A stretch of 64,000 nt of DNA from Frankineae bacterium MT45. Its GTDB lineage: Bacteria; Actinomycetota; Actinomycetes; Mycobacteriales; Jatrophihabitantaceae. The stretch spans positions 3,779,423-3,843,422 of the forward strand of contig LT629697.1 of NCBI GenBank assembly GCA_900100325.1, given 5' to 3'. Under the pieces are notes generated by a model. That model had not been told where the DNA came from. It saw only the letters and a list, made by a program, of their open reading frames with translations, and ran no database searches. A program made the translations under genes and the position numbers. Below are positions 1 to 8,530 of this stretch, one piece after another. The number at the start of each line of letters is the position of its first letter. Positions within the stretch are counted from its first letter, which is position 1.

Positions 1-160
1 CGGAGACCCATTGGTTTACGGCGTTTGCGCTCCAGGACGAACCGGTGCCCGAGATCAGAGCGGTGCTGCTCGCGGCGCTGCCCGGAGCAGCAGCGGCCAG
101 CATTAGGCCGGCCACAACCCCCGCGGCAACCACACCACGGCCAAGAAGTGCCTTACGCAT
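1..160 (-). CDS. pstS: PstS, phosphate ABC transporter substrate-binding protein (5' part only)
   Basis: The gene runs off the left edge, so only the first 53 or so codons are visible. The product would bind inorganic phosphate outside the membrane and deliver it to PstC/PstA. The visible protein begins MRKALLGRG, has a hydrophobic Ala/Val-rich signal segment at about residues 8-30, and then reads ISGTGSSWSANAVNQWVS, typical of the start of mature PstS-family proteins. The signal lacks a clear lipobox in the visible part, so a soluble secreted or wall-retained form is possible. It is the last gene of the pst operon here, 72 bases after the pstA stop. Identity rests on this short stretch plus the operon context. 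Confidence 0.85.
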   Translation of the reverse strand, partial: MRKALLGRGVVAAGVVAGLMLAAAAPGSAASSTALISGTGSSWSANAVNQWVS

Positions 161-232
161 GATGAAACCCCTGAGAAAGTCGTGTGAATCCGTGGACGTT
201 ACAGCCGGATAGAGCAGGAGGGCCTGGGTGCG

Positions 233-1372
233 TCATCGCCCCGGAGCCTTGTCGCGGGCCAGGAATCGGGCGACAACGAAGAGCACCAGAACCAGCATGA
301 GGAGAAGGGCAGCCGCGCCGTATGCCCTTTGAATTGCGATAGGTTGACCGCTGCGAATCGCACTGATGATGAACAGCGGAAGCGAGTTCATCGGCTCGTT
401 CACTGGGTTGGTGTTCAGAAAGGTCGAGGCGCCCGAAACGATAAGCAGCGGTGCCGTTTCCCCGGCAATGCGGGCGATACCGAGAATCACGGCCGTCGTG
501 AGGCCCGAGCGAGCGGTCGGAAGCACTACGCGCCAGACCGTCTGCCACTGCGAGGCACCGAGCGCGAGGCTGGCTTCCCGCAGACCACCAGGCACGACCC
601 GAAGCACGACTTCAGCCGATCGCGCGATGATGGGGATGATGGTGACGACCAGGGCCAAGGAGGCCGTGAGCCCCGTCCGCGACCAACCGAACTCGATGAT
701 GAGCAGCGCATAGATGAAGAGGCCAGCCAGGATGTCGGGCAGAGCCGTCATAGCCTCAACTACCGTGCGGACGGTCCGTGAGAGACGCCCACCGACCTCG
801 GTCATGTAGACCGCAGTACCAACGCCGAGCGGCAGCGAGATGGCCACTGCGATACCGACCTGAATGATGGTGCCGACGATGGCGTGCTTCACGCCGCCCA
901 TGGTGAGCGGATCGGTCGGCCGTACCCCGGCCATGTCCTGGGTATAGAAGTTGATGTGGACGAGGGCCGCGTAACCCTTCGAGAAGACATGCCACATCGC
1001 GGAGCCGAGCGCTAGGGCGACGAGCCCCGCGCCACTCATGACGACGACGGAGATGATCCGCTCGACCACGATGGGACGCGGGTTCGAGAAGGAGCTCACC
1101 GCGGCATAGGTGGCCAGGAAGAGCGCCCACCAGAAGAGCAGGAAGCCCACGCCGCCGGACCAGTCCATCAGCTTCTCGTAGATCACGAAGGCCAGGGCCA
1201 GGGCCGCCAGGGCCGACCCGACGTAGGACGCGGTCTCGTCGAGCGTGCGGCCGCCGATCGTCCGGGGAGTGTCGGGGCGTTCAGTCGGGCGTGGCGCCGG
1301 CTGCTGCATCGCCGGCGGTGCGAATGGAGCCTCGACTCGCTCCTCTGCTCGAGGCGGGGCGAGTGCGGTCAT
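233..1372 (-). CDS. pstA: PstA, phosphate ABC transporter permease
   Basis: This is an inner-membrane permease half of the high-affinity phosphate importer, partnering PstC and the PstB ATPase. The 379-aa protein has a Pro/Ala-rich cytoplasmic N-terminus, then about six hydrophobic segments. The conserved EAMTALPDILAGLFIYALL and EASLALGASQWQTVWRVVLPTARSG stretches are the ABC-permease (BPD_transp_1) coupling region that docks on PstB. I chose the ATG at 1372 because AGGAGA sits 8 bases before it. Longer in-frame starts at 1396 and 1441 would overlap pstC and lack a comparable ribosome site. The gene begins 16 bases after the pstC stop, so it is co-transcribed. Identity is secure. Confidence 0.95.
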   Translation of the reverse strand: MTALAPPRAEERVEAPFAPPAMQQPAPRPTERPDTPRTIGGRTLDETASYVGSALAALALAFVIYEKLMDWSGGVGFLLFWWALFLATYAAVSSFSNPRPIVVERIISVVVMSGAGLVALALGSAMWHVFSKGYAALVHINFYTQDMAGVRPTDPLTMGGVKHAIVGTIIQVGIAVAISLPLGVGTAVYMTEVGGRLSRTVRTVVEAMTALPDILAGLFIYALLIIEFGWSRTGLTASLALVVTIIPIIARSAEVVLRVVPGGLREASLALGASQWQTVWRVVLPTARSGLTTAVILGIARIAGETAPLLIVSGASTFLNTNPVNEPMNSLPLFIISAIRSGQPIAIQRAYGAAALLLMLVLVLFVVARFLARDKAPGR

Positions 1373-1388
1373 CTGCGAAGTCTCCTGA

Positions 1389-2447
1389 TCAGGCATCGGT
1401 CGAGGCCCCGCTCCGGCTGCGGTTGACGAAGATAGCGGCAATGGTGTTAACGCCGAGCGTCATCACGAAGAGCACGAAGCCAGCGGTGAGCAGGGCCGAC
1501 AACTGCCGGCTGGTCGACTCGCCGAAGAGAGTCGCAATGAGAGCCGAGGTCGTCTGAGTGCCCTTGGTCAGGATCGTGATCTTGATGTCGTACGCGGTAG
1601 AGATGATCAGCAGCACCGCAATGGTCTCCCCGAGCGCCCGTCCGAGGGCGAGCATGGTGCCGCCGATGATTCCGCCGCGTCCGAAGGGCAGGACGACCGA
1701 CCGAATCATGCCCCAGCGAGTGGAGCCGAGGGCGTAAGCCGCTTCCCGCTCACCGATAGGGGCTTGGGCAAACACGCCACGCATCACGGCACAGGCCAGC
1801 GGAATTACCATGAGCGACACCACCATCCCGGCGATGAACGCCGAGCTGGTGTACTCAGATTGCGTCCAGGAGGCCGCGTTCGGATCACCGTCTACGTGGA
1901 AGATCGGGATCCAGCTGAGATTCTGACTCAGCCAGCGCGAGATGAAGATCGCGTGCGGCTGGAGCACCGCGAAGCCCCAGATTCCGTAGATAATGCTGGG
2001 GATCGCGGCCATCAAGTCGATCAGCGAGATGAGCGTTGCCTTCAGCTTGGGCGGCGCGTATTCGCTGATGTAGAGCGCGGTCAGCAGTGCGACCGGGAAA
2101 CCGAAGGCGAGCGCGACAAGCGCAACCTCGACCGTACCTACCAAGACCGCCGAGATGCCGATCTTGTCTTGGGCCGGCAACCAGTTTCGCTCGGTGAAGT
2201 AGTGCCAGCCGTAGTGGTGCAGCGTCGGAATCGCCTGGTAACCAAGGAAGAGGCCGATCGAGCCGGTCATTACCAGCACGAAGACGCCGATGCTCCGCAC
2301 GATCCCCCGGAAGACGTGGTCTTCCACGGGCAGGGTGGCGGCGATGCTCCGCGGCTTGTCCGACGAGCCATCGCCTAGTGCTGCTGCTTCCACCCCATCC
2401 GCCGAGTCGTCCGGCTCCTCGAGCTCCTCTTCAACAGTGAGAGTCAT
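1389..2447 (-). CDS. pstC: PstC, phosphate ABC transporter permease
   Basis: This is the second permease subunit of the Pst phosphate importer. The 352-aa protein has an acidic N-terminus (EEELEEPDDSADG) and then six predicted membrane spans. Family marks include FPVALLTALYISEYAPPKLKATL, DLMAAIPSIIYGIWG and the EAA-type loop EREAAYALGSTRWGMIRSVVLPFGRGGI. The periplasmic loop at about residues 185-205 (FHVDGDPNAASWTQSEYTS) is of the size usual in actinobacterial PstC. The start lies 2 bases after the pstB stop, which suggests translational coupling, since no strong Shine-Dalgarno is visible. Together with pstA it forms the transmembrane channel. Confidence 0.95.
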   Translation of the reverse strand: MTLTVEEELEEPDDSADGVEAAALGDGSSDKPRSIAATLPVEDHVFRGIVRSIGVFVLVMTGSIGLFLGYQAIPTLHHYGWHYFTERNWLPAQDKIGISAVLVGTVEVALVALAFGFPVALLTALYISEYAPPKLKATLISLIDLMAAIPSIIYGIWGFAVLQPHAIFISRWLSQNLSWIPIFHVDGDPNAASWTQSEYTSSAFIAGMVVSLMVIPLACAVMRGVFAQAPIGEREAAYALGSTRWGMIRSVVLPFGRGGIIGGTMLALGRALGETIAVLLIISTAYDIKITILTKGTQTTSALIATLFGESTSRQLSALLTAGFVLFVMTLGVNTIAAIFVNRSRSGASTDA

Positions 2448-2449
2448 GG

Positions 2450-3355
2450 TTAGCCGAACCGTCCGTTGACGTAATCGAAGGTGCGCTGATCCTTCGGCTC
2501 ACCGAAGATCTGCGATGTGTCCCCGGATTCGACGATCACGCCGGGCGTGCCCTGGGACGCAAGGAAGAAGGCGCACTGCTGCGAGACCCGAGCCGCCTGC
2601 TGCATGTTGTGGGTGACGATCACGATGGTGACATCCGGAGCCAGCTCGGCGATGGTCTGCTCGATGCGGTGGGTGGAGGTCGGGTCAAGAGCTGAACAGG
2701 GTTCGTCCATAAGGAGAATCTCCGGCTCCACGGCCAGTGACCGGGCGATGCAGAGGCGCTGCTGCTGGCCACCGGAGAGGGCGGCGCCGGGCGTGTTCAG
2801 CCGGTCCTTCACCTCATTCCACAGGCCGCCGCGAGTCAGGCAGCGCTCGATGAGCTCCGCCTTCTCCGACCGGGAGACGCGGGTTCCGGTGAGCTTCAGC
2901 CCGGCGGTGACGTTGTCGGCGATCGACATGGCCGGAAAGGGGTTCGGCTTCTGGAAGACCATCCCGATGCGCTTGCGGGTCTCGGTGATGCGGTGGCCGG
3001 CGTCGTAGATATCGTCACCGTTGAGCAGCACCTCACCAGCGAGCTTGGCCGAGGGCACCGACTCGTGCATCCGGTTCAGGATCCTGAGAAACGTGGACTT
3101 GCCGCAGCCGGAAGGCCCGATGAGTGCCGTGACCGTCTTGGCCGGCATGTGCAGCGAGACCCGGTCGAGCACCTTCCGCGATCCGAACCAGGCGGAGACC
3201 GCACGGGCGTCCAGGCTCGCCGCATCCCGATGCCGGGGCGAGACACCGGGCATCGGGGCACCGGGAGCCGACAATGGCACCTGTCCGAGCGCCTGCTGCA
3301 TGAGCACGTCGGTCGTCTCAGACGGCGATGCGCCCAGCACGTCGTTCGCGGGCAT
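2450..3355 (-). CDS. pstB: PstB, phosphate ABC transporter ATP-binding protein
   Basis: This is the cytoplasmic ATPase that powers phosphate import through PstC/PstA. It shows Walker A GPSGCGKS, the Q-loop [15 protein letters not shown], the signature [16 protein letters not shown], Walker [14 protein letters not shown] and the switch His in [10 protein letters not shown], all in PstB-type wording. The ATG at 3355 is preceded by AAGGAGG about 4 bases upstream. Two in-frame starts further up (3391, 3424) have no such site. The N-terminal 55 residues before the ABC core are longer than in most PstB proteins. It is the first gene of the operon, which is unusual because pstS generally leads. Regulation by a PhoP/PhoB-type protein is expected from the family, but I can only point to weak GTTCA-containing sequence upstream. 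Confidence 0.94.
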   Translation of the reverse strand: MPANDVLGASPSETTDVLMQQALGQVPLSAPGAPMPGVSPRHRDAASLDARAVSAWFGSRKVLDRVSLHMPAKTVTALIGPSGCGKSTFLRILNRMHESVPSAKLAGEVLLNGDDIYDAGHRITETRKRIGMVFQKPNPFPAMSIADNVTAGLKLTGTRVSRSEKAELIERCLTRGGLWNEVKDRLNTPGAALSGGQQQRLCIARSLAVEPEILLMDEPCSALDPTSTHRIEQTIAELAPDVTIVIVTHNMQQAARVSQQCAFFLASQGTPGVIVESGDTSQIFGEPKDQRTFDYVNGRFG

Positions 3356-3510
3356 TCCGCCTCCTTCTTCGGCCGGTGGGTTAGCAGTCATTTGCCGACC
3401 CACGCACGGTTGTTCGGCACGCATAATTGCGCGCGAAATGAGTTCACTTGAGGTGTGCTACCAAGAGGCAGAGCAGACCTGAACAGGGGATTAACGGACG
3501 CGCACATCTC

Positions 3511-3981
3511 TCAACGCAGAGTCCGGCCGAGACGGACCGTCCCGGTGCGAGCCGGCATCAGCGCGACCCGCTCACCGCCGCCGCGACGGGCCAGGGCCGG
3601 CATCACCGCCGGGTGGATGACCGCCTCCGGTGCGAGTTCACGGAAGAGGGCCAGCGCCTGCGCGCAGCGAATCTGCCGGTCGAAGCGGCGCCCGCTGACC
3701 ACGGTAAGCTGCGTGCCGAGGAGCATCTCCCAGCTCCAACTGCTGGAACTCGCCCGCACAACCCGCGTAGTCATAAGGGGTAACTGGGCCAGCATCAGGT
3801 GAATGTGTACGCGGCACTCGTCGGCATCGGCATAGGCGGCGACCGAACGGCCGATCTCGCGACGGTTGCCACTGAGCAGCCGCCAGCGAATGTTGCCGGG
3901 GGCGACGTCGGCGAAGAGTTGAAAATGCACGCGGGCCGCCGGCGCGGTCGCGCCGGGGCGTACATCATCAGCTGGATCCAC
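3511..3981 (-). CDS. Small protein with two DUF1508/YegP-like segments
   Basis: This is a 156-aa protein of unknown function. Residues 18-65 read HFQLFADVAPGNIRWRLLSG followed by NRREIGRSVAAYADADECRVHI. This matches the layout of the YegP/DUF1508 unit: an aromatic strand, a W-R-L strand, an Asn/Gly turn, Ser, Tyr and a late Cys. A second, weaker copy seems to occupy residues 80-120 (SSSWSWEML, SGRRF, RCAQALALF). No signal peptide or membrane span is visible, so it is probably cytoplasmic. The start is a GTG with GGGAAG 4-5 bases upstream. It sits between the pst operon and a secreted phosphatase, so phosphate-linked expression is possible but not shown. The domain assignment is by eye from the pattern. 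Confidence 0.6.
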   Translation of the reverse strand: MDPADDVRPGATAPAARVHFQLFADVAPGNIRWRLLSGNRREIGRSVAAYADADECRVHIHLMLAQLPLMTTRVVRASSSSWSWEMLLGTQLTVVSGRRFDRQIRCAQALALFRELAPEAVIHPAVMPALARRGGGERVALMPARTGTVRLGRTLR

Positions 3982-4239
3982 AGAACTTCCCTATCTCAAA
4001 GATCGCGACCTAGACGTCACATCTGGGGCAGACTGAGAATGCGGGTTCTACCCGCTGTTCTGTTTGCATCAAAGTGAACAACGGACACACAGCAGGCGGC
4101 TTGTTGGTCATAATCCGGCACTCGAGGGCCCCGCATCGGCGCTGCGTAACCACCCGGTAGCTGATTGCCGACTGGCGTTCGTGCAATGTTCACCGACTCG
4201 TTGTGGCCAGCGCTCGCGCCCTTCGGCAGCGTGGTCCAC

Positions 4240-5865
4240 ATGACCGATGACGCAGAACTCTTCCGCTCCGGATTCTCCCGCCGCTCATTCCTCACCGCCG
4301 CCGGAGTCGTCGGTGCGGGCACCCTCGCGGCACCGCTGCTCGGCAGCGAAGCCTCGGCCGCCGCGGCCACCACCGCGGCCGTCACGACTGCCCCGCAGGG
4401 CACGCCAGGCGATCCGGTGAGCACGCCACGGGTGAACGGCCTCCACCTGCAGTTCGGCGCGGACGCGGCCAGCGAGGTCGCCGTCTCGTGGTACGCACTA
4501 CAGCCCGTCAAGCGGGCCCGCGTGCTGCTGGGCGAGCAGGACGGCCGGTACACCCGCTCAGTCGCAGCGAAAGAATCGACCTACACCGACGCCAAGTCCG
4601 GCCAGGTCGTCTACGCGTATCACGCGGCGGTCACTGGACTCGCGCCCCGACACGGTTACAGCTACGCCGCCGTCCACGAGGGGGCCGAGCCGCTCTTCGG
4701 GTCGTTCCAGACGGCACCCCGTGGACGCCAGCCCTTCACCTTCACTAGCTTCGGCGACCAGGGCACGCCGACCACCGGACGCAAGTACGTCCCGCCGGCC
4801 GGGGTGACGATCGCCAATCCGCCGTTCGTCAACGACAACCTCGGCTCACCGGCAGCGGGTGACACCACCGCGGGTATCGAGCGCGTCCAGCCGCTCTTCC
4901 ACCTCTTCAACGGCGACCTCTGCTACGCCAACCTGGCGAACGATCGGGTGCGGACCTGGAGTGATTTCTGGGAGAACAACTCCCGCAGTGCCCGCAACCG
5001 TCCGTGGATGCCGGCCGCTGGAAACCACGAGAACGAACTCGGCAATGGCCCGATCGGCTATCAGGCTTACCAGACGTACTTCTCGCTTCCGGCCCAGCCC
5101 GGGCAGACGGACGTGACCCGCGGCCTCTGGTACTCCTTCACCGTCGGCTCCGTGCACGTCATCAGCCTGGCCAACGACGATGTCGCCTATCAGGACGGCG
5201 GCAACAGCTATGTCCGTGGCTACTCCAACGGCGCCCAGAAGGCTTGGCTGGAGAAGGAACTGCGAGCCGCGCGCGGCAACCGGAGTATCGACTGGATCGT
5301 CGTCTGCATGCACCAGGTGGCGATCAGCACGGCCGACCAGTTCAACGGCGCCGACCTCGGCATCCGGCAGGAGTGGGTCCCGCTCTTCGACCGCTACGGA
5401 GTGGACCTGGTCGTCTGCGGTCACGAACACCACTACGAGCGCTCGCACCCGATCCGGGGGCAGCAGAGCAACGAGACGCTCACCCCGGTGCCGGTGGCCA
5501 CCCGTACCGACGTCGTCGACACCACCCAGGGCACTGTCCACATGGTGCTCGGCGGGGGTGGCACGTCGGCCCCGTCCAACGGGCTCTTCTTCAACCCGCC
5601 CGCGTGCCGGGTGATCACCGCCGTCGGACCGGTCGACCCGACCACCGGCAAGCGCCCGCCGATCTACGTGCCCGAGCCGGCGCCCTGGTCGGCCGTCCGC
5701 GACGCGGCGAACTCCTACGGTTTCGCGGCCTTCTCGGTCGATCCGGGCAACCGTCCGGGCGGCCTGACCCGGATAACCGTCACTTACTACGACGTGGTCG
5801 GCGTGCAGGGTGAGTTGGCGGAGTTCGAGAGCTTCACCCTGCAGCGGCGCCGTAGTGACGGTTAG
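4240..5865 (+). CDS. Tat-exported purple acid phosphatase-like metallophosphoesterase
   Basis: This is predicted to be a secreted phosphomonoesterase that frees phosphate from organic esters, fitting its position beside the pst importer. The N-terminus carries a twin-arginine signal (FSRRSFLTAAGVVGAGTLAA, then an AEASA-like cleavage region near residue 45). A fibronectin-like N-terminal domain follows (about 65-165). The catalytic domain shows all five metallophosphoesterase blocks in order: FGDQG, NGDLCYAN (GDxxY), GNHENE, CMHQ and GHEHHYERS, which together ligate a di-metal centre. Length after removal of the signal (about 495 aa) fits bacterial purple acid phosphatases. The ATG at 4240 puts the RR motif about 15 residues in. 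An upstream in-frame start at 4165 would give an overlong n-region. Confidence 0.88.
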   Translation: MTDDAELFRSGFSRRSFLTAAGVVGAGTLAAPLLGSEASAAAATTAAVTTAPQGTPGDPVSTPRVNGLHLQFGADAASEVAVSWYALQPVKRARVLLGEQDGRYTRSVAAKESTYTDAKSGQVVYAYHAAVTGLAPRHGYSYAAVHEGAEPLFGSFQTAPRGRQPFTFTSFGDQGTPTTGRKYVPPAGVTIANPPFVNDNLGSPAAGDTTAGIERVQPLFHLFNGDLCYANLANDRVRTWSDFWENNSRSARNRPWMPAAGNHENELGNGPIGYQAYQTYFSLPAQPGQTDVTRGLWYSFTVGSVHVISLANDDVAYQDGGNSYVRGYSNGAQKAWLEKELRAARGNRSIDWIVVCMHQVAISTADQFNGADLGIRQEWVPLFDRYGVDLVVCGHEHHYERSHPIRGQQSNETLTPVPVATRTDVVDTTQGTVHMVLGGGGTSAPSNGLFFNPPACRVITAVGPVDPTTGKRPPIYVPEPAPWSAVRDAANSYGFAAFSVDPGNRPGGLTRITVTYYDVVGVQGELAEFESFTLQRRRSDG

Positions 5866-5996
5866 CGGCGTATCAGTCACGGCCAGCGGCTGCTCTGGAT
5901 CGGCAGGGGGTCCACAGCATCCAGCGCTGTGTGCGCTGCTCCCAGCGCTGCTTGAAGTGCTTTCAGGGGTTACGGTGAAGTCGGAGGGTTTGGCTC

Positions 5997-7226
5997 TTGT
6001 CTCCGCGTGACAACACGCACCAGCATGACGGACCGGCAGATCGTTCGGCCCGGTCGCTGGCTGCCCGCCTCCGCCTGCAGCTCCGCCGCCCGGCGACTGC
6101 GGCCGTCGTCGCCTTACTCGTCGCCTCGCTGACCGGCGCTGCAGTGCGCGAGAGTGCCGCCGGTGCCGCGCAGTCGCACCCGGCGGCCGCGCAGCCACGG
6201 CTGCTTCCGGCACCCCTCGACGGCATCCTCACCGAAGTGGATCGGCAGGACGTCGCCGTTCCCAGGGGTGGGCTGCGGGCCGACCCGACCGCCGCCCCGC
6301 GGGCCACCCCCGCCCCGTCGCCCCAACTCCCCCAGGCGGTGCCGGTGCCACCGCCGCTGACCGTGGTCGCGCTGGCGCAGGGCGGGATTCCGCTCATCGC
6401 CCTGCAGGCCTATCAGCGCGCCGCCGCCAGCACCGCCAAGAGCGACCCGCAGTGCGGATTGACCTGGCCGTTGCTGGCCGCGATCGGACGGGTGGAGTCC
6501 AATCACGGACGCTTCGGCGGCGCGGTGATCTACCCGAACGGGCTGACCGCGCCCCGCATCCTCGGCCCGGCCCTCGATGGCGTGTCGACGGCCCTGATCC
6601 GCGACACCGACCACGGCGTGCTGGACGGTGACGTGGTGTACGACCGGGCCGTCGGGCCGATGCAGTTCATTCCATCGACCTGGAAAACGTGGGGTGTCGA
6701 CGGCAACGGCGACGGCGTGGCCGACCCGTCCAACCTCTTCGACGCGGCGCTCTCCGCTGCGCACTACCTCTGTGCGGCCGCCGGCGAGGTCGCCACTCCG
6801 GCCGGAATGGCGCGCGCCGTGCTCGCCTACAACCACTCGGCTACCTATCTGGCGACGGTGCTGGGGCTAGAGGTCGCGTACGCCACCGGAAAGCCCGCGG
6901 TGCTGCCGGTGGCCGTCCCCGTGCCGACCACTCCCCCGCGACTCCCGCCGGCCAGCCCGGGCCGCCCACCGGGGATCTCGACACCTACCGTGACGCCGAC
7001 TCCAACTCCAACCCCGACGGCCCCGACGCCGACCCCGTCAGCGACGCCGCTTCCCAGCGACTCGCCGTCACCATCCGACCCGGCGTCGCCCTCGCCGGAG
7101 CCGGGGGGATCGCCGACGCCGTCCGAGTCGCCGCAGCCGTCTGATGCACCAGCGCCAGGTGCTACACCGACGGGGGCGTCGTCGACGGATCAGCCGGCGA
7201 GCGATCAGCCGACTCCGGCTGGGTGA
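5997..7226 (+). CDS. Secreted lytic transglycosylase (SLT_2/MltB type) with Pro/Thr/Ser tail
   Basis: This is a peptidoglycan-cleaving enzyme predicted to act outside the membrane. A TTG start is chosen because GGAGGG lies 8 bases before it. Residues 32-58 form an N-terminal hydrophobic anchor or signal (VVALLVASLTGAAV). After a Pro/Ala linker comes the catalytic domain (about 130-295). RVESNHGRFG carries the probable catalytic Glu167, and GPMQFIPSTWKTWGVDGNGDGVADPSNLFDA and AVLAYNHSATY are typical of the MltB-like SLT_2 family. The last 100 residues are a low-complexity tail of TPTPTP and SPSPEP repeats, probably a wall-spanning spacer. It runs the same way as the upstream phosphatase gene but 131 bases away. 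Function is confident, physiological role is not. Confidence 0.88.
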   Translation: MSPRDNTHQHDGPADRSARSLAARLRLQLRRPATAAVVALLVASLTGAAVRESAAGAAQSHPAAAQPRLLPAPLDGILTEVDRQDVAVPRGGLRADPTAAPRATPAPSPQLPQAVPVPPPLTVVALAQGGIPLIALQAYQRAAASTAKSDPQCGLTWPLLAAIGRVESNHGRFGGAVIYPNGLTAPRILGPALDGVSTALIRDTDHGVLDGDVVYDRAVGPMQFIPSTWKTWGVDGNGDGVADPSNLFDAALSAAHYLCAAAGEVATPAGMARAVLAYNHSATYLATVLGLEVAYATGKPAVLPVAVPVPTTPPRLPPASPGRPPGISTPTVTPTPTPTPTAPTPTPSATPLPSDSPSPSDPASPSPEPGGSPTPSESPQPSDAPAPGATPTGASSTDQPASDQPTPAG

Positions 7227-7242
7227 CTTTTCGGACTGACTA

Positions 7243-7303
7243 CCGCCGCTGAGACGGCGGCCCAGCCCAGTCAAGGCTGAGACGGCGGCCCAGCTCAGTC
7301 GGG
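7243..7303. repeat. 28-bp tandem duplication with terminator-like hairpin between convergent genes
   Basis: Two 28-bp units (7248-7275 and 7276-7303) begin with the identical 19-mer GCTGAGACGGCGGCCCAGC. The first overlaps a GC-rich hairpin, CCGCCG-CTGAGA-CGGCGG (7243-7260). The repeat fills the gap between the converging transglycosylase and thioesterase-like genes, so it may act as a bidirectional terminator. There is no T-run. Confidence 0.6.
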
Positions 7304-7309
7304 CGCAGC

Positions 7310-7831
7310 TCAGACGAGCTGGGAGACCTGGCGGCGGGGCGGCTCGGCGACCCGGCGGATGTGCCAGGTGAAACTGCCGCGGCAGACCGTCACTCCGTTG
7401 GCGTCGGTCACCTCGGTCGTCGTGGTGAGACGGACCCGCGACGCGTCGCGCCGGTAGAGGGCCGAGAGCGAGGCAGTGTCGTTGTGCGAGAGCGTGCAGC
7501 GGGCCAGCAGGCGTCCGCAAGCGGGGGCCAGGAACTCCAGCTTGGCCACCGACCCGAGCGGCACGATGTTGTCGAACTGCTGATCATCCGGCGAGACCGA
7601 GATGACGGCGGCTAGGCCGGCGGCGTCAACCAGCGCCACGAGCCCGCTGGAGTGCATCGCGCCGATGACGTTCAGGGACCGGGCGGTGACGTTGACCCCG
7701 ACCTCGCCGACACCGTCGGCGGCACGCATCACCTTCAGGTCGAAGAGATGGTTGGCCGGGATTGACTCAAGCAGCTCACGAGCGAGCCGGGTCGCATCCA
7801 CACCCCAAGTTTTACTGGGTGAAGTCGACAT
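7310..7831 (-). CDS. Hotdog-fold thioesterase-like protein (PaaI/DUF4442 type)
   Basis: This is a 173-aa protein with the layout of a single hotdog domain acting on acyl-CoA thioesters or a related ligand. The key block is NVIGAMHSSGLVALVDAAGLAAV, in which the His-Ser-Gly loop precedes the long central helix, as in PaaI/DUF4442 proteins. Strands rich in Val and Thr follow (RRDASRVRLTTTTEVTDANGVTVCRGSFTWHI), and the protein ends soon after. No signal or membrane span is present. The start is uncertain: ATG at 7831 or an in-frame GTG at 7843, neither with a clear ribosome site. The start region lies inside a 25-bp inverted repeat. The substrate cannot be read from the sequence. Confidence 0.7.
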   Translation of the reverse strand: MSTSPSKTWGVDATRLARELLESIPANHLFDLKVMRAADGVGEVGVNVTARSLNVIGAMHSSGLVALVDAAGLAAVISVSPDDQQFDNIVPLGSVAKLEFLAPACGRLLARCTLSHNDTASLSALYRRDASRVRLTTTTEVTDANGVTVCRGSFTWHIRRVAEPPRRQVSQLV

Positions 7832-7851
7832 CCAGATGTACACCGGATGTC
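7827..7851. promoter_or_regulatory. Inverted repeat GACATCC-N11-GGATGTC over a start codon
   Basis: Perfect 7-bp arms are separated by 11 bases and overlap the start codon of the hotdog protein gene. The geometry fits a dimeric repressor operator or a hairpin that would hide the start. Chance occurrence cannot be excluded. Confidence 0.35.
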
Positions 7852-7886
7852 AGGCTCGCTAACGTCACCGGCCAATCGATCCCGGC

Positions 7887-8288
7887 CTACTCGTCACCGG
7901 GGGCCGGTCGCCCCATCGCCACCCGCACCGCGCGCAGCAGCAGGAAGGCGACCAGCCCGCCGATCGCCGCACCGCAGACCGCTCCGGCGATCAGCAGCAC
8001 CTTGTCGCCGAGTGCGATGAAGAGGGGCGCGCCGGCATCGAAGTCGCCGACGTGCCAGGTCATTGTGACGAAGCCGGCGAGTGCGCCGCCGACGAGTAGG
8101 AGCGCGGCAGCGATGGCGACCAGCACGTCGGCCACCATCGCCGAAGTCAGCACGATCTCGCGTGGCGCGGGCGTCGCGGCGGGGTGAGAAGTGGGTAGTG
8201 GGCGAGGGGTGATTCGCACCGATTCGGCGGTAGCGGCGACGGGGAGTCGGGGCTCACCGGCTGGGTCGCGAAGCTCAAGAAGTTGCAT
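7887..8288 (-). CDS. Small two-TM membrane protein, function unknown
   Basis: This is a 133-aa protein with a hydrophilic N-terminal 45 residues and two hydrophobic segments: VADVLVAIAAALLLVGGALAGFV (about 52-75) and VLLIAGAVCGAAIGGLVAFLLL (about 95-118). A short loop containing WHVGDFDAG lies between them, and a basic tail follows. I recognise no family. The ATG at 8288 is chosen because GGGAGG lies 9 bases upstream. A longer frame back to 8393 has an Arg/Pro-rich, unlikely beginning. It lies 55 bases downstream of the thioesterase-like start on the same strand, but with no evidence of a shared task. Confidence 0.65.
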   Translation of the reverse strand: MQLLELRDPAGEPRLPVAATAESVRITPRPLPTSHPAATPAPREIVLTSAMVADVLVAIAAALLLVGGALAGFVTMTWHVGDFDAGAPLFIALGDKVLLIAGAVCGAAIGGLVAFLLLRAVRVAMGRPAPGDE

Positions 8289-8530
8289 GATCAATGGCCT
8301 CCCAAAGACGTAATCTGCACTTCGTTCTTCACCGTCGACTATCCCCCTGTTGCGCGGCGGGTGAGGCCGATTTCGCGGTGAGGTGCGCCTCAACCCGGGT
8401 GACTTCGGCCATAGAAATTAAGCGCATTTGAACAGACGTCGCGCTGGGTTACGGCGAGGCGTCAGTCTTGTGAAGACGAGTCTTGACGCCGGTGACTTGA
8501 CTCACGTGATCTCCGGCCGATGAGTAGTAC

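Noticed and set aside
4846-6213. 455-codon minus-strand frame opposite the purple acid phosphatase
   Set aside because: It covers a gene with all five catalytic motifs and has shadow composition.
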